Below, in pieces: positions 1-6,157 of a DNA stretch of 6,426 nucleotides. The stretch comes from Sedimentisphaerales bacterium. GTDB taxonomy: Bacteria; Planctomycetota; Phycisphaerae; Sedimentisphaerales; Anaerobacaceae. The notes under the pieces are model-generated. The model was given only the letters and a program-made list of their open reading frames with translations. It was not told the origin of the DNA and did not search any database. Every line of letters begins with the position of its first letter. Positions within the stretch are counted from its first letter, which is position 1. The stretch lies in NCBI GenBank assembly GCA_030630905.1, contig DAOVMB010000154.1:1-6426 (forward strand). The letters are read 5' to 3'. Both the position numbers and the translations under genes were made by a program.

Positions 1-2402
1 AATACAAGGAGGATTTCATCGGCGATGATGCCGAGAGCGAGAGCTACTTTCATTCCATTTTTTGGCCGCAAGGTGCTTTTCCTCCACGACAGGCGTATTT
101 GTACTTTCGTGATACGGCAGAAGGACGCGAATTGGGATTCGGAGACTATAATGACGATCCGGCTTATCTTTGTTATCGCTTCCCAGAAGGCTCGGAAAAT
201 TTAACAGGTTCCATTTACGGAGAACTACTTATTGACGTGCGGCGTCTGGAATCATCGGGCTATTTATCCTACCAATTTTCCGCTGATGGTGTCAACTGGT
301 CTGACGAAGAGGAACTGGAGACGGGACCTCACTATATCGAGATAGAGTCAGTCAGGGGTAGCTGTTATTTCATTTTCTTAGGTACCGGCGTTCTGATAGA
401 TAATCTTCAGGTGAATTTGTACTCGCCTTCTGCCACGATACGTGTGCCGGAGGACTACACTACGATTCAGGACGCAATCGATAATGCAAGTGACGGCGAT
501 ATCGTAGAGGTTGGCCCGGAAACCTACAGCGGCGACGGTAACAGGGATATCGACTTTAGAGGCAAAGCAATCACCGTTCGCAGCTCGAATGGACCTTACG
601 ATACGACTATCGATTGCTCGGATTCCGAAGGTCACAGAGGATTTTACTTCCGCCGCAACGAAGGGTCGGACTCTGTTCTGCGAGGCTTCACAATAATCGG
701 GGCGACAGTGCCAGGCTCGGATGCTATCGGGGGCGGAATATTGTGCGAGTTCAGCAGCCCAAGCATTGTTGATTGTGTTATCAAAGAATGCGCCGCAGAA
801 CTCGGCGGCGGGATTGGCGTCGACAGCGGTTCACCGACCATCATCGATTGTGTAATCGAGGATTGCCGGGCAGGTGGTTTCGGACAAGACAATTCCGGCG
901 GACGCGGAGCAGGAATCGGTCTTACCAGAGGCTCCAATGCCACGATACTATACAGCCAGATAAGAAATAATTCCGGCTATTACAATAGCTTCGGGGCGGG
1001 AGTATATTGCTGGCAAAGCAGTGCTTTCTTTTCCAATTGCGACATTTCGCACAATACTGCACAAGGAAATGTGCAAGGCGGCGGAGCTTTCTGCGGCGGC
1101 TCTTCACACATCAAACTTGAGAATTGTGTCATCTCAGGCAATACTGCCGAGATCGGCGGCGGACTATGTGCCGGTTATCCCGGTGATAGCGCCGTCGAGA
1201 GCGTAATAATAACGAACTGCACTATTGCTAACAACAGCCTCTCATCAGATCAGTCAGAATCTCCAATAGGCGGAGGAATCCACTCATTCAGCAGCGACAT
1301 TACAATCAGAAACAGTATCGTTTGGTATAACGACGACGCTGCCGTAATGCTGATTGATCCGGCATCGAATAATCCGGTTCTCTATTCATGTATTGAGGGC
1401 GGTTATCCCGGCCAGGGTAACATCGACAGCGATCCGCTGTTTGCATTATCAAACGGCAGCGATTATCACCTGAGGTCCTCCTTAGGCCGTTACCAGCCGT
1501 GGATCGGCACGTGGGTAAAAGATGACATAGGCGTATATAGCCCCTGCATCGATGCGGGCGATCCGCTGGATTCCTTCGTTGCCGAGCCTCTTACTAACGG
1601 CAAGCGAATCAACATGGGCGCGTACGGCAGAACCGCCGAGGCCAGCAAAGGCGATGACGGATTGATACTTCACGTTGATAAATCCGGCAGTAATTCCAAT
1701 TTGGGCATGAGCAGGTCAGATGCATTCGCCACTATCCAAAAGGCGGTGATCGAGGCTTTTGACGGCGATACAATCATGGTCTGGCCGGGAACTTATCGAG
1801 AAGATGTTGATTTAGGCGGCAAGGCAATCACTCTCCAGAGCGCAGACGATGCTGCAGTGGTAACTGCCTCAATTGCTTTTGCGTTCTCATTTCGATCCGC
1901 TGAGGGCTCAAATTGCATCTTGCGCAATTTCATAATCACCGGCTGCAACATAACTGACGGAGGAGCTATCTTCCTCAGTGGGGCCTCGCCCATACTTACC
2001 AATTTGACGATAACTGATAACCGTTATGGCATTAGTGCTTATGATGGAAGCAATCCCGATATCGTTAATTGCATTCTTTGGAACAACTCTGACGGCGATC
2101 TACATCAATGCCGTGCTTATTACAGTTGTGTGCAACAAGAAGGTGCCGTTACCGGGAACAATGGAAACATCAGCACGGATCCCATGTTCGCCGATTCCGG
2201 CAGCGGCGACTATCATCTAATGAGCAGATACGGCAGATATTCGCCAATCGATGGAACATGGCCAACTGATTCGCTCTCAAGTCCATGTATCGACACCGGC
2301 GACCCCGGCATGGATCCGGGACGTGAATTGAAACCTCATGGAGGTCAAATAAACATGGGTGCTTACGGCGGAACGCCGTTTGCGAGCCTGAGCGGCCAGT
2401 AG
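1..2402 (+). CDS. Secreted parallel beta-helix repeat protein, 5'-truncated by the window
   Basis: The reading frame is open from base 3 to the TAG at 2400-2402 (799 codons) with no in-frame ATG near the left edge, so the true start and any signal peptide lie outside. Numbering from base 3: residues 1-140 look like a beta-sandwich (jelly-roll or discoidin-like; 'SADGVNWSD', ending 'IDNLQVNL'). Residues 144-475 form a right-handed beta-helix that opens 'TTIQDAIDNASDGDIVEV' and has about seven coils of the type SP.I..C.I..N...GGGI, with a ladder of Cys and Asn. Residues 476-542 are a closing block (SDPLF, DYHL, SPCIDAGDP, NMGAYG). A second, shorter helix (555-724) repeats the opening as 'ATIQKAVIEAFDGDTIMV', and a second closing block fills 725-790. 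Such proteins are usually exported; family members include polysaccharide lyase-like and adhesin-like proteins, but no catalytic residues are recognisable here. There is no visible C-terminal anchor (ends SLSGQ). The fold is confident; the function is unknown. Confidence 0.9.
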   Translation, partial: YKEDFIGDDAESESYFHSIFWPQGAFPPRQAYLYFRDTAEGRELGFGDYNDDPAYLCYRFPEGSENLTGSIYGELLIDVRRLESSGYLSYQFSADGVNWSDEEELETGPHYIEIESVRGSCYFIFLGTGVLIDNLQVNLYSPSATIRVPEDYTTIQDAIDNASDGDIVEVGPETYSGDGNRDIDFRGKAITVRSSNGPYDTTIDCSDSEGHRGFYFRRNEGSDSVLRGFTIIGATVPGSDAIGGGILCEFSSPSIVDCVIKECAAELGGGIGVDSGSPTIIDCVIEDCRAGGFGQDNSGGRGAGIGLTRGSNATILYSQIRNNSGYYNSFGAGVYCWQSSAFFSNCDISHNTAQGNVQGGGAFCGGSSHIKLENCVISGNTAEIGGGLCAGYPGDSAVESVIITNCTIANNSLSSDQSESPIGGGIHSFSSDITIRNSIVWYNDDAAVMLIDPASNNPVLYSCIEGGYPGQGNIDSDPLFALSNGSDYHLRSSLGRYQPWIGTWVKDDIGVYSPCIDAGDPLDSFVAEPLTNGKRINMGAYGRTAEASKGDDGLILHVDKSGSNSNLGMSRSDAFATIQKAVIEAFDGDTIMVWPGTYREDVDLGGKAITLQSADDAAVVTASIAFAFSFRSAEGSNCILRNFIITGCNITDGGAIFLSGASPILTNLTITDNRYGISAYDGSNPDIVNCILWNNSDGDLHQCRAYYSCVQQEGAVTGNNGNISTDPMFADSGSGDYHLMSRYGRYSPIDGTWPTDSLSSPCIDTGDPGMDPGRELKPHGGQINMGAYGGTPFASLSGQ
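432..1647 (+). repeat. First copy of a beta-helix-plus-closing-block module
   Basis: This segment of the beta-helix gene and the one at 1665-2390 encode the same module. Both open with TIQ.A...A.DGD....V.P.TY, continue to GKAIT..S, and end with DP.FA....DYHL.S..GRY.P..GTW..D....SPCID.GDP and NMGAYG.T.. The order of motifs is identical, which points to an internal duplication. This copy is the longer, with about seven helical coils. The repeat is seen at protein level; nucleotide identity was not measured. Confidence 0.75.
1665..2390 (+). repeat. Second, shorter copy of the beta-helix-plus-closing-block module
   Basis: This is the second module of the beta-helix gene. The opening 'ATIQKAVIEAFDGDTIMVWPGTY' region and the closing SPCIDTGDP and NMGAYGGT blocks match the first copy in order. 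Its helical part is roughly half as long, with only two or three coils before the 'NCILWNN' strand that precedes the closing block. This suggests coil loss after duplication or gain in the first copy. Confidence 0.75.
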
Positions 2403-2548
2403 AAACAGGGCCGAATAAATATTCCTGATGAAAAATAACAGGAGATCATGCCGGCAAGGTGGCGACAGTTCACATAAACTCAGTGAGTAACATTACTTAA
2501 GACCTGTTGACCTTTACGTTTTTTTTTCGTGGATGGCAAAATAAGTGG

Positions 2549-2577
2549 TTGACACAAGATTATAGGTCGTGTATAAT
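2549..2577 (+). promoter_or_regulatory. Consensus housekeeping-sigma promoter for the prepilin-like gene
   Basis: A -35 box TTGACA (2549-2554) and a -10 box TATAAT (2572-2577) are separated by exactly 17 bp, a full match to the sigma-70/SigA consensus. Transcription would start near 2584, giving a leader of about 84 nt before the ATG at 2668. A run of nine T at 2519-2527 lies about 60 bp upstream of the predicted start. The -10 box is also the right half of a 7-bp dyad listed separately. Confidence 0.85.
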
Positions 2578-2578
2578 C
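2558..2578. promoter_or_regulatory. Dyad overlapping the -10 box (possible operator)
   Basis: GATTATA (2558-2564) and TATAATC (2572-2578) are perfect inverted copies with a 7-bp spacer. The right half contains the -10 hexamer. A dyad here would suit a repressor that blocks polymerase, but AT-rich -10 boxes form short dyads by chance, so the regulatory role is inferred. Confidence 0.35.
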
Positions 2579-2594
2579 ATTAGCGTAGGTATTG

Positions 2595-2661
2595 TGCGCC
2601 ATTAGAGCGCAAAGATTTGGTCTGGACAGGATCGGAGGATAGGAAGATCAGCTTCCGAAGC
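2595..2661 (+). promoter_or_regulatory. Structured leader with competing small hairpins and a distant Shine-Dalgarno
   Basis: The predicted transcript leader holds TGCGC (2595-2599) paired with GCGCA (2607-2611), a strong GGAGG at 2634-2638, and two mutually exclusive 5-bp stems. One is GGAAG (2642-2646) with CTTCC (2652-2656); the other is GCTTC (2651-2655) with GAAGC (2657-2661). GGAGG lies 29 nt from the ATG at 2668, too far for normal use, but folding the first stem (15 nt) would bring it to about 14 nt. The weak GAAG at 2657-2660 is the only normally spaced site and lies inside the second stem. A role in translation is inferred. Confidence 0.3.
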
Positions 2662-2667
2662 AGACAA

Positions 2668-3540
2668 ATGAAGGTAGGTGATGAGAAGAGAGGGTTCACG
2701 TTAATCGAACTTCTTGTGGTTATCTCTATCATCTCCCTCTTAATGGCTATTGTGCTTCCGGCACTTCGTAAAGTACGGCAGCAGGCCCGCGCGATAGTAG
2801 CCGCGCAAAACCAGAAGGAAATCGTATCAGCCACAACCCTCTTCGCGTCGGACAACAACGAAAGATTCCCCGAATCGGTCGCCACCGTAGGAGTTGGTAA
2901 CAACTGGAACTGGTCGGACCCCACCAAGCTTACCGGCAACAAGCACCGCAGCCCCGGTATTCACCGGGCCATGAGTGAGTACCTCAGGAGCTACATAACC
3001 GATGCCCGTACCATGTACTGCCCCAACGCACCGCAGAGATACAAGTACTTGCAGCAGGCTTGGGACGCCGGTGACGCGTGGGACTATCCCGAAGACGACT
3101 CCTTCTCGACCGATCCTGTCGGCGGGACATATTGTTTCTACTGGAATTACACAGGGTATGTCGGCGGGCGCAGGGTCGTCTTCAGAGGACCGCAGGGTCC
3201 GGCAAGCGGCGGAAGAAAATACAGCAAGCTGATCGTGACCGATTATTTCGGCTACGATCACTGGAGAAGCCCCTGGTCTCACGGTAGCTGCGAACAGTTT
3301 AACGGAGCGGAAATTAATCCGGAAACATGGCTTCTCTCGGCCTATTGGTTCCGCGAGGGTGACATTGAAGATCCCCCGGAAATCAAACTGCGGGCAGGCT
3401 ACACCGACGGGCACGTCGAAACCTATTCGCCCTCGGACACCGTGCCGATGAAGGTTTCCATCACTGCCGACGGCACAACACCATACCCGGATGGCGTCGG
3501 CCCCGGCATATTCTTCCTGCCGAGAAACGCACTCCAGTAA
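2668..3540 (+). CDS. Type IV prepilin-like / type II secretion pseudopilin-like protein, planctomycete 'DGH' type
   Basis: The ATG at 2668 gives 290 residues with a short leader and a classic prepilin peptidase site: MKVGDEKRG, then FTLIELLVVIS with Glu at +5 (E14). One hydrophobic helix (about 10-32) is followed by LRKVRQQARAIVAAQNQKE, the usual helix-to-head junction. An in-frame TTG at 2617 would add 17 residues, but ATG gives the typical leader. The globular part is rich in Trp and Tyr and contains MYCPNA and YCFYWNYTGYVGG. Near the C terminus 'GYTDGHVETY' (D247-G248-H249) matches the end of the H-X9-DG signature of prepilin-like proteins common in planctomycetes and Lentisphaerae; the upstream His of that motif is not at its expected place (residue 237 is Pro). 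The protein is probably cleaved and N-methylated by a prepilin peptidase and kept in the inner membrane. No pilus or secretion genes are adjacent, so its role is unknown. It has its own strong promoter. Confidence 0.88.
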   Translation: MKVGDEKRGFTLIELLVVISIISLLMAIVLPALRKVRQQARAIVAAQNQKEIVSATTLFASDNNERFPESVATVGVGNNWNWSDPTKLTGNKHRSPGIHRAMSEYLRSYITDARTMYCPNAPQRYKYLQQAWDAGDAWDYPEDDSFSTDPVGGTYCFYWNYTGYVGGRRVVFRGPQGPASGGRKYSKLIVTDYFGYDHWRSPWSHGSCEQFNGAEINPETWLLSAYWFREGDIEDPPEIKLRAGYTDGHVETYSPSDTVPMKVSITADGTTPYPDGVGPGIFFLPRNALQ

Positions 3541-3582
3541 ATTGCCGATTGCCGAATTACGATTGTCGATTTTCAAATCGCA
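3541..3582. repeat. Degenerate 7-bp tandem repeat (ATTGCCG type), six units
   Basis: Directly after the prepilin stop codon the sequence reads in sevens: ATTGCCG, ATTGCCG, AATTACG, ATTGTCG, ATTTTCA, AATCGCA. The first two units are identical and later ones drift. The last units also contain the small palindrome CGATTT-TC-AAATCG (3567-3580). The tract is non-coding. Heptameric tandem repeats are known from several bacterial groups; this one could be a spreading intergenic repeat or the remains of slippage. Confidence 0.7.
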
Positions 3583-3654
3583 AGTTGTTACCTTGTTTAC
3601 TACAGTCTTTGGATCACTTACAGCAAAACAGCGGGGTAAATACAATTTGAAGTT

Positions 3655-3688
3655 TTTGTAACTACCCTAAACCGCAAACAGTTACAAA
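3655..3688. promoter_or_regulatory. Perfect 9-bp dyad with a 16-nt spacer in the intergenic region
   Basis: TTTGTAACT (3655-3663) and AGTTACAAA (3680-3688) are exact inverted copies. The stem is AT-rich, the loop is long and no T run follows, so it is a poor intrinsic terminator in either direction. Half-site centres are 25 bp apart. It lies about 90 bp upstream of the -35 box of the following operon, where an activator or looping repressor site could sit. The function is inferred. Confidence 0.35.
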
Positions 3689-3778
3689 CAACGCAAATGG
3701 CTTCAAAAAGAATTCGTCGCTAAATGTCCGCCGGGATCGGTAAAATTCGTTGGGCCTGAGAATCCGGCAAAGTTAAGG

Positions 3779-3807
3779 TTGACCAATAGTTGAGTGTAGA
3801 TTATAAA
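3779..3807 (+). promoter_or_regulatory. Promoter of the enolase-superfamily/isomerase operon
   Basis: TTGACC (3779-3784) and TATAAA (3802-3807) are 17 bp apart, one mismatch each from consensus. The predicted transcription start near 3814 lies downstream of the in-frame TTG at 3790, which argues against that start and supports the ATG at 3868, leaving a leader of about 54 nt. Confidence 0.75.
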
Positions 3808-3822
3808 TCTAATTATATCTAC
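3796..3822. promoter_or_regulatory. Dyad spanning the -10 box and start site (operator candidate)
   Basis: GTAGATTATAA (3796-3806) and TTATATCTAC (3813-3822) are inverted copies except for one extra T, with a 6-bp centre. Nested inside is a perfect 6-bp dyad, TAGATT-ATA-AATCTA (3797-3811). Both cover the -10 hexamer and the likely start of transcription, the usual place for a repressor of a catabolic operon. No regulator gene is in the window. Confidence 0.5.
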
Positions 3823-3867
3823 AATTCACTGATTTGGAACTTAAACGAAGATTGCGATGGTGAGAAT

Positions 3868-5271
3868 ATGAAAGCTGATATAAGTCCGGTATCTGTTGAT
3901 TTGTACTTTATCCCCGTCCAGACGAGGATTCCGTTGAAGTTCGGGCCTGAAACAACGACCGCAGTTGTCTGTGCGCGGGTCCATATGACGGTAGCGAACA
4001 GACAAGGGCAGAAGGCGCCAGGCTGGGGCGAGACCCCCTTGAGCGTCCAGTGGACCTGGCCCAGCAGTTTGAGTTACCAGGAAAGGTGCGATACGCTGCA
4101 GCAATTCTGCAAGATGCTCGCTGAGGCCTGGGCTCGGTCCGGCCGGCACGGGCACCCTGTGGAAATAGGCAGCGATTTCATCGAAACAGTCCTGCCCGAT
4201 CTTCTGGATCAGCTCAACCGCGAGCGGGGCGAGCAGGCCGAGCCAATGCCGCACCTGGCGGCCCTGGTATGCTGCTCGGCGTTCGATGTCGCCCTGCACG
4301 ATGCGTACGGCAAGCTTCTGGAGCGCGATGTTTACTCGACCTATAACGCCGAGTTCATGAACGAAGATTTATCCCACTTTCTCAAACCGGCCGATGGATG
4401 CAATGCCTCGTTTGGGGGCAAGTATCCTGCCGACTTTTTCAGTTCTCCTCCGGCTAAAACGATGCACGCCTGGCACCTCGTGGGCGGCAAGGATTTGCTC
4501 GACGCCTCCGAATTGACAGGGGATGAGCCGGACGACGGCTACCCGGTTTTGCTGCCGGACTGGATCAAACGCGATGGACTGACGTGTCTGAAAGTCAAGC
4601 TACGCGGGAATGATTCTGAATGGGACTATGAGCGTTTGATTAAGGTCGGTGAGATTGCACTCAAAAATGACGTGCTGTGGTTGACCAGTGATTTCAACTG
4701 TACGGTGTCAGACCCTGCCTATGTCAACGACATTCTGGATCGGCTGATGAATGAATATCCCGGCATATACCAGATGATTCTTTACGTCGAGCAGCCGTTT
4801 CCATACGACCTCGAAGAAAACCAGATCGACGTTCACAGCGTCTCGGCGCGCAAGCCATTGTTCATGGACGAAAGCGCCCACGACTGGAAGTTGATCAGGC
4901 TCGGTCGCAGCCTGGGCTGGACAGGAGTTGCGCTGAAAACCTGCAAGACTCAAACCAGTGCCCTGCTGAGTTTGTGCTGGGCAAAGGCGCATGGCATGAC
5001 TCTGATGGTGCAGGATTTGACTAATCCGATGCTGGCGCAAATTCCACATGTCCTGCTGGCCGCGCACGCAGGCACGATCATGGGAGTCGAGACCAATGCG
5101 ATGCAGTTTTATCCGGCCGCCTCGGCGCCGGAAGAAGCCGTACATCCGGGACTCTATAAACGGCGCGACGGTCAGATCGACCTGTCAACGATAAAGGGAC
5201 CCGGCTTCGGATACAGGCTGGACGAAATAAAAAGGAATCTGCCGGAATTGGCGGCACATTTTGAAAAGTAA
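3868..5271 (+). CDS. Enolase-superfamily protein (mandelate racemase/muconate lactonizing enzyme type), substrate unknown
   Basis: The product has 467 residues from ATG 3868; GGTGAG at 3859-3864 is a close-set ribosome site. Residues 1 to about 150 are the capping domain (PLKFGPETTTAVVCARVHMTV; helix FDVALHDAYGK). The barrel carries KVK (K242, K244), DFNC (D275), YVEQPF (E308), MDES (D334) and LKTCK (K357, K360), and ends with QDLTNP (D383) and GVETNAM (E408). By family knowledge, D275, E308 and D334 would bind the essential Mg2+, and the lysines on strands 2 and 6 are the acid/base pair that abstracts a proton next to a carboxylate, as in muconate lactonizing enzymes and dipeptide epimerases. 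It is about 100 residues longer than usual, with an enlarged stretch (about 160-236) between capping helix and strand 2. The common K..K.GG is replaced by KTCKTQT. It could be a sugar-acid dehydratase, racemase or epimerase; the superfamily call is firm, the reaction is not. Confidence 0.88.
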   Translation: MKADISPVSVDLYFIPVQTRIPLKFGPETTTAVVCARVHMTVANRQGQKAPGWGETPLSVQWTWPSSLSYQERCDTLQQFCKMLAEAWARSGRHGHPVEIGSDFIETVLPDLLDQLNRERGEQAEPMPHLAALVCCSAFDVALHDAYGKLLERDVYSTYNAEFMNEDLSHFLKPADGCNASFGGKYPADFFSSPPAKTMHAWHLVGGKDLLDASELTGDEPDDGYPVLLPDWIKRDGLTCLKVKLRGNDSEWDYERLIKVGEIALKNDVLWLTSDFNCTVSDPAYVNDILDRLMNEYPGIYQMILYVEQPFPYDLEENQIDVHSVSARKPLFMDESAHDWKLIRLGRSLGWTGVALKTCKTQTSALLSLCWAKAHGMTLMVQDLTNPMLAQIPHVLLAAHAGTIMGVETNAMQFYPAASAPEEAVHPGLYKRRDGQIDLSTIKGPGFGYRLDEIKRNLPELAAHFEK

Positions 5272-5277
5272 TAATTT

Positions 5278-5281
5278 GGAG
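5278..5281 (+). promoter_or_regulatory. Ribosome binding site of the isomerase-like gene
   Basis: GGAG lies in the 21-bp gap between the two genes, 11 nt before the ATG at 5293. The gap has no room for a separate promoter, which supports co-transcription. Confidence 0.6.
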
Positions 5282-5292
5282 ACAAAAAGAAA

Positions 5293-6129
5293 ATGGCGAA
5301 ATTAAGTGCATTTGCAGATGAAGTCACCGAGGGCTTTTTGGATCAGGTTAAGTATCTTGAAGGCCAGCGCGTTGGTTATATCGAGCCTCGTTTTATCGAC
5401 AAGAAGAACATCATGGACCTGTCGAAGAATGAGCTGAACGAAGCGAAGAAGATGATAAAAGATCACGGCTTGAAAGTCAGCGCCATCGGTTCGCCCATCG
5501 GCAAGGTAAAGCTGGACGAGCCTTTCGAGCTGCACCTGGATAAGTTCAAACATGCGGTGGACCTGGCCGTGTTCTTCGAGACGCCGTACATACGAATGTT
5601 CAGCTATTACGCTCCCGAGGGCAAGAATATCGACGACTACCGCGAGCAGGTTATGGAGAGAATGGCGGCGAAGGTCGAGGTGCTGGCCGATGCCAATGTC
5701 ACGATGGTGCACGAGAACGAAGCTAACATCTACGGCCATACGGCGGAAAATTGTGTTGACCTGATCGAGGCGATCAATTCGCCGAAGCTCCGGCTGGTCT
5801 ATGACCCCGCCAACTTCGTATGGAGCGAGGAAATCACCAACAACGTCGAAGTCTGCTGGCCCGTGATGAAGCCCTACGTCGTCCACATTCATATCAAGGA
5901 CTGGAAGATCGGCGCCGCGGACGTCGGCAGCATCCCGGGCGAAGGCGATGGGCAGATAAAAGAACTTCTTGCCGAACTGGCGGCGATGAATTACGAGGGC
6001 TGCATGACGATGGAGCCCCACCTGCAGCTTGGCGGACAGTTCGGCGGTTCGACCGGGCCGGAGCTGTTCTCCAGGGCGATTGCCGCCGTAAGAGAACTTG
6101 CCGTCGAGGTCGGCCTGGCTTGTGATTAA
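5293..6129 (+). CDS. Sugar phosphate isomerase/epimerase-like TIM-barrel protein (xylose isomerase-like, AP endonuclease 2 fold)
   Basis: This 278-residue protein has the normal length for the family and no signal peptide, so it is cytoplasmic. It opens with KLSAFADEV on the first strand, then IEPRF (E31), VSAIGSPIGK and ETPYIRMFSYY. The metal site typical of these barrels is present in order: E141 in VHENEANIYG, D171 in YDPANF, H198 (with H200) in VHIHIKDW, and E241 in TMEPH. PGEGDGQ (215-221) is the usual loop after the His strand. Relatives such as D-tagatose 3-epimerase and IolI-type enzymes use a divalent metal to move a proton or hydride on a keto sugar or inositol derivative. It follows the enolase-superfamily gene after 21 bp and probably acts in the same pathway. 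Its exact substrate cannot be assigned; many annotated family members are likewise uncharacterised. Confidence 0.9.
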   Translation: MAKLSAFADEVTEGFLDQVKYLEGQRVGYIEPRFIDKKNIMDLSKNELNEAKKMIKDHGLKVSAIGSPIGKVKLDEPFELHLDKFKHAVDLAVFFETPYIRMFSYYAPEGKNIDDYREQVMERMAAKVEVLADANVTMVHENEANIYGHTAENCVDLIEAINSPKLRLVYDPANFVWSEEITNNVEVCWPVMKPYVVHIHIKDWKIGAADVGSIPGEGDGQIKELLAELAAMNYEGCMTMEPHLQLGGQFGGSTGPELFSRAIAAVRELAVEVGLACD

Positions 6130-6157
6130 TTCTATATGTCAAATTCGATTAAGTAGG

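Noticed and set aside
2428..2490. Short frame MKNNRRSCRQGGDSSHKLSE after the beta-helix gene
   Set aside because: Only 20 codons, with no ribosome site in front and no similarity I recognise. The overlapping 9-codon frame at 2448, despite AGGAG nearby, is also too short to support.
2486..2527. Possible terminator: AGTAA-CA-TTACT hairpin and T9 run after the beta-helix gene
   Set aside because: The stem is only five AT-rich pairs and ends 21 bases before the T run (2519-2527), with no GC-rich hairpin directly next to it. The T run may instead be upstream promoter DNA.
2617..2667. Upstream TTG start for the prepilin-like gene (17 extra residues)
   Set aside because: There is no ribosome site before it, and the ATG at 2668 yields a leader of normal length before the prepilin cleavage site.
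2827..3645. Long minus-strand open frame (272 codons) opposite the prepilin-like gene
   Set aside because: It lies antisense to a gene with clear motifs, its translation shows no recognisable domain, and it reads into the heptamer repeat. It is a by-product of codon usage on the other strand.
3790..3867. Upstream TTG start for the enolase-superfamily gene (26 extra residues)
   Set aside because: The TTG lies inside the predicted promoter, before the expected transcription start, and the added residues do not resemble the capping domain.
5302..6021. Minus-strand open frame of 239 codons opposite the isomerase-like gene
   Set aside because: It is fully inside the sense gene, with repetitive Arg/His/Asp/Val composition and no domain. 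The sense frame carries all the metal-site motifs.
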